64,000 bases of DNA from Ligula intestinalis (taxonomy: Eukaryota; Platyhelminthes; Cestoda; Diphyllobothriidea; Diphyllobothriidae), in assembly GCA_036362985.1 (NCBI GenBank), contig JAYGXS010000004.1, positions 66,903,661 to 66,967,660 on the forward strand, written 5' to 3'. Positions 11,150 through 22,149 of this stretch are shown here, one piece after another. The stretch's first letter is position 1. Each line of letters starts with the position of its first letter. Under the pieces are notes generated by a model, which had not been told where the DNA came from, did no database searches, and saw nothing but the letters and a program-made list of their open reading frames with translations. The translations under genes and the position numbers were made by a program.

Positions 11150-11420
11150 TTTTGAAAAAAAAATCGAGGCTTTCGGCGGAATTTGAAGGCGCATAGACGA
11201 AAAGACCTGTACCAGAAGCCAATACTCTAACTAACTGAGCTACAAACGCCCCATCTTGCGCCATAAATTTAATTACACTTGGGTCGATTGCACCCACCCA
11301 ACTTTACAGGTCGTATGGAATCCAGCAATAAGGAACAGCAAGCTGACTGCGGGTTCAAATCCTGCCAAACGCTTAGAGTTTTTCACAATTGGGTTAACTC
11401 AAATCAAGCAAAGCTGGCGC
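11150..11420 (-). repeat. tRNA-like short repeat, family A
   Basis: On the minus strand GGGGCGTTTGTAGCTCAGTT, then AGAGTATTGGCTTC gives an A-box and D-arm-like start. The right part (about 11330-11420) carries the B-box-like GCGGGTTCAAATCC and the family tail TTTTTCACAATTGGGT on the plus strand. The two halves therefore lie in opposite orientations, implying two adjoining partial copies. Family A also occurs at 28.4-28.6, 43.5-43.9 and 53.4-53.7 kb. Confidence 0.55.
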
Positions 11421-12000
11421 GATAAATAAAATGTGCAATTATACAAATATTGAGAATAAACTTAAATAAAGATAACGAACGAAAACCTAAAAAGCAGCTA
11501 CCTAAAAATACTCATAATTAAGTAAGCTGAGCTGACTTAAATCAATAATTATTTTAAACTAAAATAAAAATAGTTAACATAATGGTGAATTGAAAACTTA
11601 ACTGAAAACTGAACTTAAATACAAATCTGTGAACAAAGCCAAATAAAAAATAAGATTGTCGTTGCGTATTTGAAGTGGGGGTGTGCACGGCGCCGCCTGC
11701 CGCTAACTATAGTAATCTAAGTCAAGAAGGGAAGTTGGACCTCAAATAATTTGATAGTTAGGAGGTCAAATTGAGGTCCAAATTGCCCTTCTTGAGTTAT
11801 ATTACCAAATTTTTTTCGGGAATAACAAATAACCATCTCAACTGTAAAGTAAAAAAGTCCAAATTTGTCACACCCAATAAATTATAAGTAAGTATGAAAT
11901 ACAGGAAATATTTGTGTTTATATATGGCGCGCTATTTTTTTGGGAAAATATAAGATTATATAAATAATGTGTGGGACCCAAACAAGGATTGCACCCTGAG
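11420..12000 (-). repeat. AT-rich dispersed repeat (minus copy)
   Basis: The reverse complement matches the repeat at 22150-22760 and 39440-40110 (for example ATGGCGCGC..TTTTGTT, GTGCAATTATACAAATATTGAG-like words and TTAACTTA/TTTAAGTT tracts). It also has the GTTAGGAGGTCAAATTGAGG block. No open frame of note. Unknown class. Confidence 0.5.
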
Positions 12001-12838
12001 AACTTTGTTTATTTGACTTTATCCTTACCACGTTGAAAGATTTTTTCTGATTATTTTCAACAAATATCGGCTCTTACGATCAATATATTCTGTCTGGCAG
12101 AATCTGGTCAGGAAATAAATGCATATAGAGTTGAAATGGATGGCAGTTTGACCTTATCCTCTCCATACAGGATGGAAGTAATCGAGAGCAATATATAAAC
12201 GTCAGAGGCTTGACACAACTTGCCTTTAAGGTCTTCTTACAAATTCACTCAGCGCCTCCCCTTGAAAAGGTTATCTGATTGAATGCCGTTTCCTGGCTGA
12301 CGTTAGCACCGATGAGCTTTGATGTTTATTGAGCCATGCGCTTAGTCATAAATTAACCTAGCTACCCATTTGGTGGAAAAGTACTTTCTAAAATATAAGG
12401 TACTCCTTCAGTAGAGCCGACCAAACAGATCCTCTTGACCCCTTAGTCGAACAGTGCATTTAATTACACTTAACGTGTACCGGTACGAAATGCCAAAAAT
12501 TATTGTAGTGTTCGGGCCACACTTTTATACAATAGATGCTACACTGAAAACTACAATAAGAAAGTTCAGAAAAGGGAGTGCAGAATTTAAATCCAAAAAT
12601 GAACACTTGCTTTCACTGCGGTTTGTATAGTTTACCCAGTAAGCTACCCTATACTAATAGGTTTAAATTTTTTTTCGGCTTTTTTATCAGATGTAGGTAA
12701 TTTTTGTTACTTCTATTCCTCTTTCACGTATGACGTTTGAAGGTTGTACATAGTACAGGCAAATATACGAGCGTCTAGGTCCTTATGCAAAGCGAAGGAA
12801 GAATATACATTTAACAAAACGGTACTTCAGAAGAGTAA

Positions 12839-12881
12839 GTGGCGACAATACATATACTTTCGATAAATTCTCATCGGGCCA
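12839..12881 (-). ncRNA. Hammerhead ribozyme motif (decayed)
   Basis: Minus-strand reading gives stem I arm TTGGC, core CCGATGA (consensus CTGATGA, one change), short stem II GAATTTATC, then GAAA, a stem III arm, TC cleavage position and GCCA completing stem I. The altered core base probably weakens or abolishes cleavage. It lies at the left end of the 12828-13518 element. Confidence 0.55.
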
Positions 12882-13434
12882 ATTACATTTATGTAGGAGA
12901 AGGTAAAAGGTAAATGTCAAATTTCAAATAATTGTTCTCATAGGCAAGTTAGTCATGGGAATAGGAAATGGGGTTGGAAATAGGTGGCTAGTTACGCGGC
13001 AGTAAGGAGGCGAAGGGATGAGAGGAAGATATAGCGTGGAAAATGCTGGTAGTTATGTAGCCGTTGGCCATGCAAGGCTCGGAACTTGTAGGAGGTTCTT
13101 CAGTGCGCACAAAACTGGTTTCATCAACCAGATGGCCATTGCTTCTGCTCTTGCTAGCAACCGCTGACCCAAGGACTTTAGGTAGTTTAGTGGGACCTTG
13201 TATATCACTTTGAAGGCTTCGTTGGGGTCCACACGTTGCTAGCATCAATCATGTGGGCAAGAATGGCGCTGTTGATACGCCTGAATTCGCCTGTGCTCAG
13301 CCATGCTGGGAGGTACTCCCGTATTCTTTTGGACAAACGCCGACTCATATTTCCATGACTAATTTGCCTGTAACTACGAACATAATTACCCGCAATTTAC
13401 CATGTACCTTTTACTCCACCCTATAAAAATAAAA

Positions 13435-13477
13435 TTGGCCCGATGAGAATTTATCGAAAGTATGCGTAGGTTCGCCA
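13435..13477 (+). ncRNA. Hammerhead ribozyme motif (decayed)
   Basis: Plus strand: TTGGC, core CCGATGA, stem II GAATTTATC, GAAA, degraded stem III, TTC and GCCA. It is the inverted partner of the motif at 12839-12881. The T-to-C change in the core and a broken stem III argue against activity. Confidence 0.5.
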
Positions 13478-13659
13478 CCTACTCTTCTAAATTATCTGAT
13501 GGGAATTTTTGCAATTTTAAAACGGTAATTGCAGAAGACCATCTTCGGAGGGTATCAACGTTCAACAAAAGTTGTGCAGATTTTGTCCAAAAGGGCCAGG
13601 CAGAACGGGGGAGGTGGGCGCTGTGTATCCGTGGCTTAATTTTGGTTACACTACCCAAC

Positions 13660-13970
13660 ATATAGTAGCCTGATGAGGCAATGAACGTGAGCTTCCTTGG
13701 CTGGAAACAAGTTCACACAGTTTGGCTGATTGATCGTACTGTGCAATAACTTGTGGTGTTCCAAATAAGAAGATGGTGTGATTGCTCGAGGAAGGCATTT
13801 ACTAAACTGACATTTCAGACCTTTGCTTGAACACATCATCAGAAACTGTCACAGAAACGGGTGCCGGAAGCACAAAGTGCAGAGCATTTATTGAACACAG
13901 AGGCCAGGCAACTGCCTGTCTGGAATAATTAGCAGTTTTTATATTCATCACATCGGGAGTCGTACCGAAT
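13660..13970 (-). mobile_element. PLE 3' untranslated/terminal sequence
   Basis: Minus-strand reading includes TTTCTGATGATGTGTTCAAG, then GGTCTGAAATGTCAG, the recurring CTGAYGA...GAAACGTCAG terminal signature. The element then joins, at about 13970, a segment shared with 16468-16526. This is non-coding PLE end sequence. Confidence 0.5.
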
Positions 13971-14420
13971 TAGAAATTGAGAGAATTGGTTGCAGATGTA
14001 TGTCCCTCCTGTGTGTTTTGGGAACTGTGTTTGTGGCTGACTGGTTGGTTGCTGTTGTACTTCACTACTTCCATCGTGTTTGTCGTTTTTCCGAATACTC
14101 TAGTATTTAGCTCACCACAATCTTTGCGACAGACGAGGAAATCAAGGACGGCCAGCTGGTTGTTTTCTTCATCCTATATCGTAAATTGGATGTCCGGGGA
14201 GAAGCTGTTGAGAGGTTCCTTGAACGTGAGCACCTGATTCCATTCGATGATGACAAAGTTGTCATCCACAAACCGTGCCCATAATTTTGACTTGTGGTGT
14301 TGGAAGACCAGCGACTTCAACCGTTGAAGGACCACCTCAGCTATGAGTCCCGAAATCGGTGAACACATTGGTTTTCCCTGCACCAGCTCGTAGATTTTTC
14401 CGTCAAACGTGAAGTATGGC
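13970..14420 (-). pseudogene. PLE reverse transcriptase fragment
   Basis: Minus-strand frame from about 14395: ELVQGKPMCSPISGLIAEVV, then LQRLKSLVFQHHKSKLWARF and VDD at 14261-14269. After a stop comes NQLAVLDFLVCRKDCGELNT. These match the palm motifs of Penelope-like reverse transcriptases (PMGSPxSG... and Y/FVDD, then LxFLDxL). The catalytic Asp pair is kept, but the frame is interrupted and both ends are missing. At 13970-14025 the sequence switches to a piece shared with 16468-16526, showing nested or template-switched copies. Confidence 0.75.
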
Positions 14421-14439
14421 CTGAGACGGAACTTTGGCG

Positions 14440-14535
14440 GCTATATTTATTGCTCTCTGACTACGTCGCTGACGAATCTGTGATGGATGTCGACATTCCA
14501 GGCGAAAAAAAGTATTGTACCAGCGATCGAGTCGT
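14440..14535 (+). repeat. PLE end-like block
   Basis: GCTGACGAATCTGTGATGGA, then TGTCGACATTCCAGGCGAA resembles 52.745-52.80 kb (CTGATGAAGAATCTTCGATG, then TATGTCGATACGCCAGGCGAA), which follows a PLE endonuclease end. It is therefore a short PLE 3' end in the opposite orientation to the adjacent reverse transcriptase scrap. Confidence 0.45.
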
Positions 14536-15129
14536 CTTGTTCTACCGTGTATCCACCACCTCTCTTCGTATATTGGCTACGTGTCTGTCCTTTCGCACCA
14601 CTGGCCATTTAATTTTCTACGTTGTTGATTTAGTCTGACGACGGGCAAGTGCTACCTGCTTGAAAATTCACATGAACATTTATTTTCCTACGAAATGTTC
14701 GTCTTCGGATAAGATACACTTCAATTCTAAAGGATATTAGAAATTAAGGAAAAAACCAACTGATCAGGTACTCATTTTGTCTAAGGTGAAGTTCTAGACG
14801 GCGGTCAGAAATACTCCACTACATTAGCCGTCACTCTGACATAACTTTAATCTATATTTTAAAACACGCATATATGGCAGGATTTATTAGCATCAATAAA
14901 TTTTGTGACAACTTCTCAGCTGTATCTTGTCGCTGCATGAGGCTGATAACGAAAAGGACATGCAACCATTTGAAATTTCGCAGAATGGAGGACATAACAG
15001 AAAAGGTTATAGCTCGGTTTGAATATTGATCAGGTAAAGTACACTGCACTTATCAACGTATGAGAAGGATGGAGGGATGGGTATTAAGGCAAAGTAAACG
15101 AAAATCATTTGGGGATTAAAACTAATTAA

Positions 15130-17660
15130 CCAATTACCAGGGTAATTGGAGGTTGACCACGTAGTCAAGCTGCTTGCAAAGGTCAGGTTTCTCTCGTCGT
15201 ATGAAAGCAGCTTCCAAGTAACGCAAGGTTCGAATTGTTCGGGCCCGAACAAGTGCTCGAAATGCACTTTTGACGTCGACAAAATGACCGCTGTCTAAAA
15301 GATATTTAGTAGTACAGGACCGTGATACTCTGTCTTCTTGCTTGAAAAGCCAGTTGGGCAAGCGTTCAGCGGCCTTGACCGCCAGTTACCTTTGCGTGCA
15401 CCCAATTAACTTGCATCCGTAAGTACATGTGAATTTGTGCACAAATATAAGGTTGCGTGCAAAAGAAAGGCATCATTTGCCCGTTTTACTGGAATGCTTT
15501 TAGTCGGACTTAAGATGACGAGTTTTGCTGCATTGTAGGTCCTTTCTAGTGTACAGCACAACCGTCGCTTGATTTTATTTGAAATTTTATCACCCCTTAA
15601 GGGTATGGCTATAAAGACAGACTTATTTGGAACTGAATGTTCCATCAATGTTGGCCCTAGGATATTGCTGTACTTCTGGATAAAGCGTGCAGGAAAGCCG
15701 CAGTTAAGTAGGGCTGTTTTAATGTGGGAAAGCTCTGTGGGCAGGGTTTCGCTAGTGTAAATTTTCCTTGTACGCTGAAAGTGAGAGCATACCAGATTTA
15801 TCTTCCACTGAATTGGCACAAAACTCATGAAATGAAGATACTGCCCTTTCCTTGTATTTTTGCGGAAAATCGAGCACGTTATTGAACCCTAATCCTCTCT
15901 TAACATGAGGACCTCTAGGAAGGATAGCTTGTTGTGCTGCTTTGCTTTTATTGTGAATTTTATTTTTGGGTGTAGGGTATTCATAAAATTGCGAAGGTCG
16001 CCGGCGTCTCCCTAAGAATCCACGATCGAGAATATATCATCAGCATATCGCCGAGAAAATTCTGTCTTATTAAGTCTTGATGACGCCTTCTCTTCAAGAT
16101 GACCCATAAAAACATCTGCGAATTTGGGCCCTAGTGAACTGCCCATTGCGTGTCCATCCAATTGTCTGTAAACGTGTTCATATAATATAAAGTTAGCATT
16201 TTGATACAGAGAACTAACAATTGGCGCGGTATTTCAGGCGGCAGATGGGTTAAGATGCATGGGCACAAATAATATCTATTGTCTCGTATAGCGTTACATT
16301 TGTTATTAAGGATTCGACGGCTAGTAAAAGCATACATTTATCAGTGACATTTTGACGCTCGATTTCCTCAATAAAATGAAAGGTGTCCTTTGTAGTGTAC
16401 GTGGAGAACCGTTCTCGAATGGGATTTATTTCCTTTACAAGCCCTTGTGCCTATTTGTGTTGAGGGGAATTAGAAATTGAGAGAATCGGTTGCAGATATA
16501 TGGCCCTCCTGTGTGTTTTGGGAACTCCATACAGTCTAGGGATATGCGTACCCCTGGGCTTTAAGGATAGCGCAGCTGAGGCATCAATTATGTTTTTGTC
16601 TAGCAAGTGTTTAATAATATTCTAGGTGGAGTCCTCTATTGCCTTGGTATCCTCTTTACCTGAGGTCTCTTGACGAAATTTACTTTGATCGCTTAAAATG
16701 GATTCCGTTTTTCTAAAATAGTCCCTCCGGTTGAGGATGACTATTCAATGGCCTTTGTCAGGCTTAGAAAGGATTATTTCTTTACGATGTTTCAGTGCAA
16801 ACAGAGCATCCATGTCTTATTTAGTCCCAGGCGTCGATTGAGTTACAGGAGTTTCGTGATACTGATGCGCAATGTCGACAAATTGTATGCTGTCCCATAA
16901 TTCATATTATAACTCTATTAAAGTAATATTCTCTAGTCAAGAATACCTTTTTGAATTTATAGTAAAACTTTGCAAGGGAGCCCATGCATTATGTTGAACA
17001 AATAGTGAAAAGTGCACACCCTTCTGCTATTGGTTAGGAGGCTGATTTTTCAAACGCCATAAAACTTTTGAGAAGGACAAAAAACGTTAACAGCGGAAAA
17101 TGACCATCGGCCGAAACTTTAGACATGCGGGTGCATTTTTTACTGATGAAGTTCTGAACGCTTAACTGCAAGGTTGATGGGGGCAAATCTCCTCAATTCA
17201 TAAATACGGATAAAAATAGATTTCTACACCGATACTTAAGAGAATAATTGACTGGTGATTGGTATAACAGATTTGGAGCTGATAAATTTGGTCCAGCAGC
17301 GGATACATCATTTCACAACAATCGTCAAATGCAATGAAGGTTTAGCAATTGATTACGCAGCGTAGGAAGCCTTCTCGGAAACAAAACGTACCTTTAACTC
17401 GGCAACAGCCGCTTCCCTTTTTAGCGGCATCTTAGCTGCGTGCCAAATGCCACGCGATCCTCCCAAAATGTTTCTGTCATATAAGCCCTTTTAACAGTTC
17501 CCCTTAGGAATGTAGCATGTGTGCTAACGAGTGTTTGGGAAAAATTCCTCCCGTGTGATTTAGTGCCAACGAGACGATTGCCCTGACATTTACATCTCAG
17601 CTGGTTCACCTTTCTCTGCAACTCCGGTAAATGAGCGACCAAAGTAAATAATTTCACTCC
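15130..17660 (-). pseudogene. Long, decayed Penelope-like element (RT plus GIY-YIG)
   Basis: Minus-strand pieces in order: N-terminal region (17657-17421, ending TETFWEDRVAFGTQLRCR); fingers with DKGH and RLYGVPKTH-type words (about 16870-16520); DGHAMGSSLGPKFADVFMGH (about 16160-16090); RRYADDIFSIVDS with YADD at 16047-16036; thumb region (15828-15406); and a GIY-YIG tail (15361-15134: LPNWLFKQEDRVSRS, LLDSGHFVDVKSAFRAL, LRYLEAAFIRREKPDLC, YVVNLQLPW). The order reverse transcriptase then GIY-YIG is diagnostic of endonuclease-positive Penelope-like elements. Several stops and frame changes make it inactive. The catalytic Asp pair survives. The subfamily differs from the copies at 14.2 and 20.2 kb. 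Confidence 0.85.
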
Positions 17661-17929
17661 AGCCTGCCAAGATCTGTTCAGATGTATTCTGGACCCGTAT
17701 ATTAAACTGAGAGACCCAAGTGGAAATAGAAGTCACAGACTAAGATCAAACTTTTCGCTAACTTCAACGGGTAACAGTACCTTAAATAGTGCACCTCACA
17801 TACTTCTAGTCCCAGCATTTTGTCGTAGGGAAACGGTGGTTATAGGGGTTAATGGGTAGGGGAATTAGGATAGGCAGTGGAATATACTTTAATAACGCGC
17901 GGCAAGGCTGCAACAGTGCCGGTGAACAG

Positions 17930-18010
17930 GAACAACCACCCAGTTACTCTGACGATGGAACCGAGAGAGTGTCCGAAACGTCAGTCTCAAAATAAATCTG
18001 TCCATGTCTT
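17930..18010 (+). repeat. PLE-type end motif
   Basis: AGGAACAACCACCCAGTTAC, then CTCTGACGATGGAACCGAGA and GTCCGAAACGTCAG matches the arrangement at 21.43-21.50 kb (AGGAACAACCACCACGTTAC, then CTCTGACGATGG and GAAACGTCAG). It is upstream of, but not joined to, a coding remnant. Confidence 0.5.
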
Positions 18011-18201
18011 CTTTGGGGAATGGTGAAAACGACTTGAATAACTCCTACATGGATTTTATTTATTGTATTGAGAAATGTTGTTGATTTATATCTGTGGATT
18101 TTCCTAATCTGTATTATCATTAAACTTATTGTGGAAAAACTTGATTATCGAACTGCAGGTTTTTTGAAATTTCGGAAGACAGCAGAACTGAAGAATCCTA
18201 T

Positions 18202-18243
18202 TGGCAAACAGTTGTTTTCTGTCATTCATCATCAGGCCGGTAC
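18202..18243 (-). ncRNA. Putative hammerhead ribozyme, second type
   Basis: Minus strand: GGC, core CTGATGA, short stem II (TGAATGACA with a T-A and a G-C pair), GAA, stem III AACA/TGTT (or AAC/GTT with a 4-nt loop), T at the cleavage position and GCC pairing back to GGC. All core positions fit the type I hammerhead consensus, but the stems are minimal. Surrounding sequence resembles the PLE end at 13.8-13.97 kb. Activity is untested. Confidence 0.5.
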
Positions 18244-18639
18244 ATGACATGGAGGATAAAAATGATCAATTAATTGCAGCTTTTATATAATAGTCAGGTT
18301 GGGATAGCAAGAAAGGGGATAAGTGGGTGGAGATAATTAAGCAGCTGGGTTTTCCTCGTCTCCTAGATGCGGGCGCCTGTGTGGGTAGGACATTGGTTGC
18401 GATGCGCAGAAAAGACAGGGGGATGTTCTCACGGTCAGCGGATTGAGGCCTCTATGTCAATCGCGCAGTTTGCGCTTCACTATTCTCCGTGGCTTCATTT
18501 TGTTTATTTTCGGATGACGTGCCTTCAGAAGGCGTGGGATTTCCGCATGCAGTCGGCCAAGGGAGGCAGAATGCTTACACAGCAACTTTTGAAAGTAGAG
18601 ATGGTGGTTATGAGGTCATCTAATTCAACATAGCCCAGG

Positions 18640-18730
18640 TGTTACTTACTTTTCTGGATTTAGGTTAGAATATTCCGCGGCACGAAGCGCCGCGCACACC
18701 TTGAGTTTACATGCGGAAAAACCTACTTCC
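18640..18730 (+). repeat. Short copy of AT-rich dispersed repeat core
   Basis: AGAATATTCCGCGGCACGAAG, then GCCGCGCACACC, TTTACATGCGG resembles 39.63-39.69 kb (ATAGTCCGCGGCGCTGCGCA, then TTTACATGCGC). Partial copy, no coding. Confidence 0.4.
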
Positions 18731-19639
18731 AGCGGCTGCGGGAAACTAACTCAACTACATTTTTCTACTGTACACTTTCTCCCACAAATTTCCTTTAACG
18801 TTAATCCAATTTCTCCACTCCCTAAACCCCTATAACCACCGTTTCCGTAGAACAAAATTCTGAGACTAGGGTGCACTGCTTAAACTACTTTTGCCGAAGA
18901 AAGTTTAGCAAAGCCCACCCTCTGCATCAGTTTGCCTACCTTGACCGACTACCCGTTTGAATCCCATGCCACCCGAAACCAGCCACAAGAAGCTCCCGAT
19001 AGTAAACAAAAGCACGTCCACCGTGATAATATCCCTCTTCTCCTCTTTCCTTCCCGCCGGACCCAACGTCCTGAACACGTTTGCGCCAGCATGCAGGAGG
19101 CGAGGGAACACCTAGATTACTAATTACACCCACGCCTATACCCCGAAGACCATCTGAACACTGACCATTTTAATCCCTGCAAGTGTATTGGCGTGAAAAC
19201 ATTTGTTTGCCAATATGACTTCTCACGGGTAAAATGGTAATATTTGCAGACAAAAATAAAAAATACAAACAGCACTAAAATGCCAATTCACATTTATGCA
19301 TAAATGGTTTTGATGTGCATTTGGAAAGCGCACTTGAACCCACGTCAGCTTAAGACACTATTTCCTATTACATGATGTAGATATGCGGTCAGCGGAATAA
19401 GACTATTATTCGCCGGACGTAATGAATAATAATCATCTGAGCAGACTACAGACGAGGACAATTCATGTGTAAGGCATATAAGATTTGTGGGGCGTATTAA
19501 CCATGCCATTGTAGTGTCTAAGAAATGGTTGGACTTAGAGTACTACAATTATCAGATCCAAATCCCAATTTGTAGGTAAACAACTGAAGGTACCTATTAA
19601 TGATTTACAAAACTCCCAGTTGTTTTTTCAGATTTCATT

Positions 19640-21060
19640 AGCCACTGGCGAAGTCAAGACTATTGCTAACTGCATCCAGTCAGGCCTCAGAGAGAACGAT
19701 ACAGTGGTGGCAGTTGCTCAAGTAGGATTGTTATTTACGTCTATTCCTCCGTAGAGATTCACCATGAGCGGAATAGAACGCAGTGGCATAGTTAAGAAGG
19801 CAGACGCCCATTGGTTGTTCGTAACTATGGTGAACTTCAAGAATGCGTCTCAGTTTACATATCTTGTTCGCACATCGACGTCCGGTGTGGAATCCGGCGT
19901 GGTTAGGCCTACACTTAGAGCCACACACAGACTGGAGTCATCGGAGAAGGACAATATCGACGGTCTTCGTAGCAACGTCGATAAGACTTAGGTAACGGTA
20001 GTTCTTGACCCGCATCCAACACTCGGAAGTGGAAGCAGACGAGGTGATGGCGTCGTTTGACGTGATCTCCTTGTTTACGTCTATTCCACACAGTCTGGCC
20101 AACGATACGATTGGCGGTCTTCTCCAAGAGAAATACGATGAAACCGACAAAAAACTCAAACGAGCGGATACCATCAAGCTCCTAGGACTGTGTATAAAAA
20201 CATTCTTCACTTTCAATGGGCAATTTTACGAACAAAATAAAGTGACGCCAATGGGTTCGCCTCTATCTGACTCTATTGCTGCAACTGTTTTGCAGACCCT
20301 CGAGCACCTGGTCTTCAGTTTGTCTCCCCCGAAGTTCTGGCCCAGATACGGCGACCACACATTCATCGTAATCAGAAGGAACAAAGTGCAACATTTCAAG
20401 GCAATGCTGAATTCGATTTTTTCTGACATCTAGTTCACTATGGATGAAGAAGACAACTATCAGTTACCCTTCCTCAAAGTACAGGTGCCAAATCTGGAAA
20501 ACAGAAAGATACGGACAACGGTTTATCCTGAGGCAGCCAACATCATGCGCATCCTCCACTTCCGAAACAACCACCCTGTCGGGACAAACACAGTTGTGTT
20601 AAGACCCTCTTCCAACGTGTTCAGACACACCACAGTGACGACTGTAGGAAGAAGGAGGAGATTAAATACTTGCATGCCCTCTTTGAAGACAACGGTTATC
20701 CAAAGTCCTTCAGACACAGGTTCTCAAGAAGCCCGATCTTGAGCGGTCGCAAGGATAAGGCCCCAAGTTTTGGCTCGCCATTCCTTATGTGAAGAAGTTA
20801 TCCGAGGCGAATTCACGAATCCTGAAGCCATTTGGGATCAGTGTGGCTCACAAACCAGAATCAAACAATAGACAACAGATTATGAAGCCCAAAGACCAGC
20901 TTCCGTCGACAGAACAGTCAGCCGTGGTTTACAGCATACCATGGCAAGACTGCAATGCAAGTTTGCTAGACATCTGCTGGAAATATGGTCCTTGACTTGC
21001 ACAATTTAAAGAGCCATAGACATTCATATTGCCTACCGGGCGGTATGCAAACGGCACGAT
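19640..21060 (+). pseudogene. Penelope-like element, RT and start of GIY-YIG
   Basis: Open from 20005 to 20433: MASFDVISLFTSIPHSLAND (motif A type), VTPMGSPLSDSIAATVLQTL, then FWPRYGDHTFIVIRR. The catalytic YVDD box reads YGDH at 20347-20358, so one of two metal-binding Asp residues is lost. Coding resemblance continues after a stop (FTMDEEDNYQLPFLKVQV), shifts frame through 20600-20760, and reaches AVVYSIPWQDCNAS (about 20920-20965), the first strand of GIY-YIG. A partial duplication of upstream sequence (TTTACGTCTATTCC at 19.735 and 20.07 kb) is also visible. Clearly inactive. Confidence 0.85.
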
Positions 21061-21560
21061 TCAGTTCGAACTAGGCCAACAGGACGGTGAAGAAGACACA
21101 AGCGTGGAGTACAACTGAGATAAAAGGAAGATAGAAGAGGGGACAGCCAGGGACCAGGTGACCAGCGTGGGTCGCTACCTCATCGCTTCCGTGCACACGA
21201 GGTTGACATGAACTCATGCAGGCGACAAAAAGTGATAAGTCCGTCGGTGGACGATGGACAGGCCAGTTAGCGCACTGACTTGCCAACAATTACGACAGCC
21301 GCAAAGGGAAAAAAGGTCACACGAGTCCCCCAGCCGTCAATCTCACGTACAGTCGGCAGCGAACAAGCAGGTCAAAGTTCATGCGCTGAACACGGATACA
21401 ATAACAGGCATGCAGCGAGGCTGAAACAGTCCCGGAAAACAGGAACAACCACCACGTTACTCTGACGATGGAAAGAAGCAAGCTTCTGAAACGTCAGTTC
21501 AAATATAACTCAGTTCATGTCCGTGAACATTCTTCTTCGTCTTTTTTGGGGATGATCAAA
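21060..21560 (+). repeat. PLE-associated terminal sequence
   Basis: Follows the plus-strand PLE remnant and matches 0.95-1.43 kb. Contains CTCTGACGATGG, an AGAAGCAAGCTTCT hairpin and GAAACGTCAG at about 21460-21495. Short open frames here show no domain. Confidence 0.5.
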
Positions 21561-22149
21561 ACCAACAAATTTATCTAACAAGATGGACAACATTTTTTAT
21601 TGTGACGTTTGCTATTAAAAATCATGTATTGATAAATATTATTATTATTTTTTTCTATTATCACATCTTTCGTTGTCATAAACTTATTTTTTGGTTGCTT
21701 GCACATATTTTGCTGCTTGTTCGCCGTCAGTGCGCACCCGTAGAATCCCGTTACCAACACTTTCATTTTACACGGTCTCGGGATAAGCGGGATGTCGAGG
21801 TTTTACCAAACCGACCAGTGCCTAAAAGGGCCTTAAAAATAAATGCAAAATTGTTAAGTATACATTTTTCAAGTATGCCATTCTTGAGAGTGGTCGAATG
21901 GAACGTTTCTCAGACAGCTGGCATCTCGAAGTAGCTGAACGGTTCTGGGATTATTTAGTCGTATAAGTCATATGACAACCCTAGTTAGAAACTCTGATGA
22001 AGAACTACGTTGGGCCCCGGAAATTGTTTAAATAATCTAACGGTTTCGCAAAAAAATAGCACATCATCAATAAACAAATAAATCAACTCAAATTTCTTAC
22101 TTCCCTATAATTTATTTGGTGTAAAAAACTGAAGATATTTTTGAACCTA

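Larger units (their letters stand above)
12828..13518 (-). mobile_element. Non-autonomous PLE with inverted hammerhead ends
   Basis: About 690 bp with inverted repeats of roughly 130 bp (12828-12960 against 13360-13518), each containing a hammerhead-like motif. The interior on the minus strand (13248-12988) keeps Penelope C-terminal coding scraps. The element is bounded by AAAACGGTACTT (12816-12827) and AAAACGGTAATT (13519-13530), an 11/12 match that looks like a 12-bp target duplication. Penelope-like elements are known for such variable-length duplications and for hammerheads in their terminal repeats. Confidence 0.75.
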
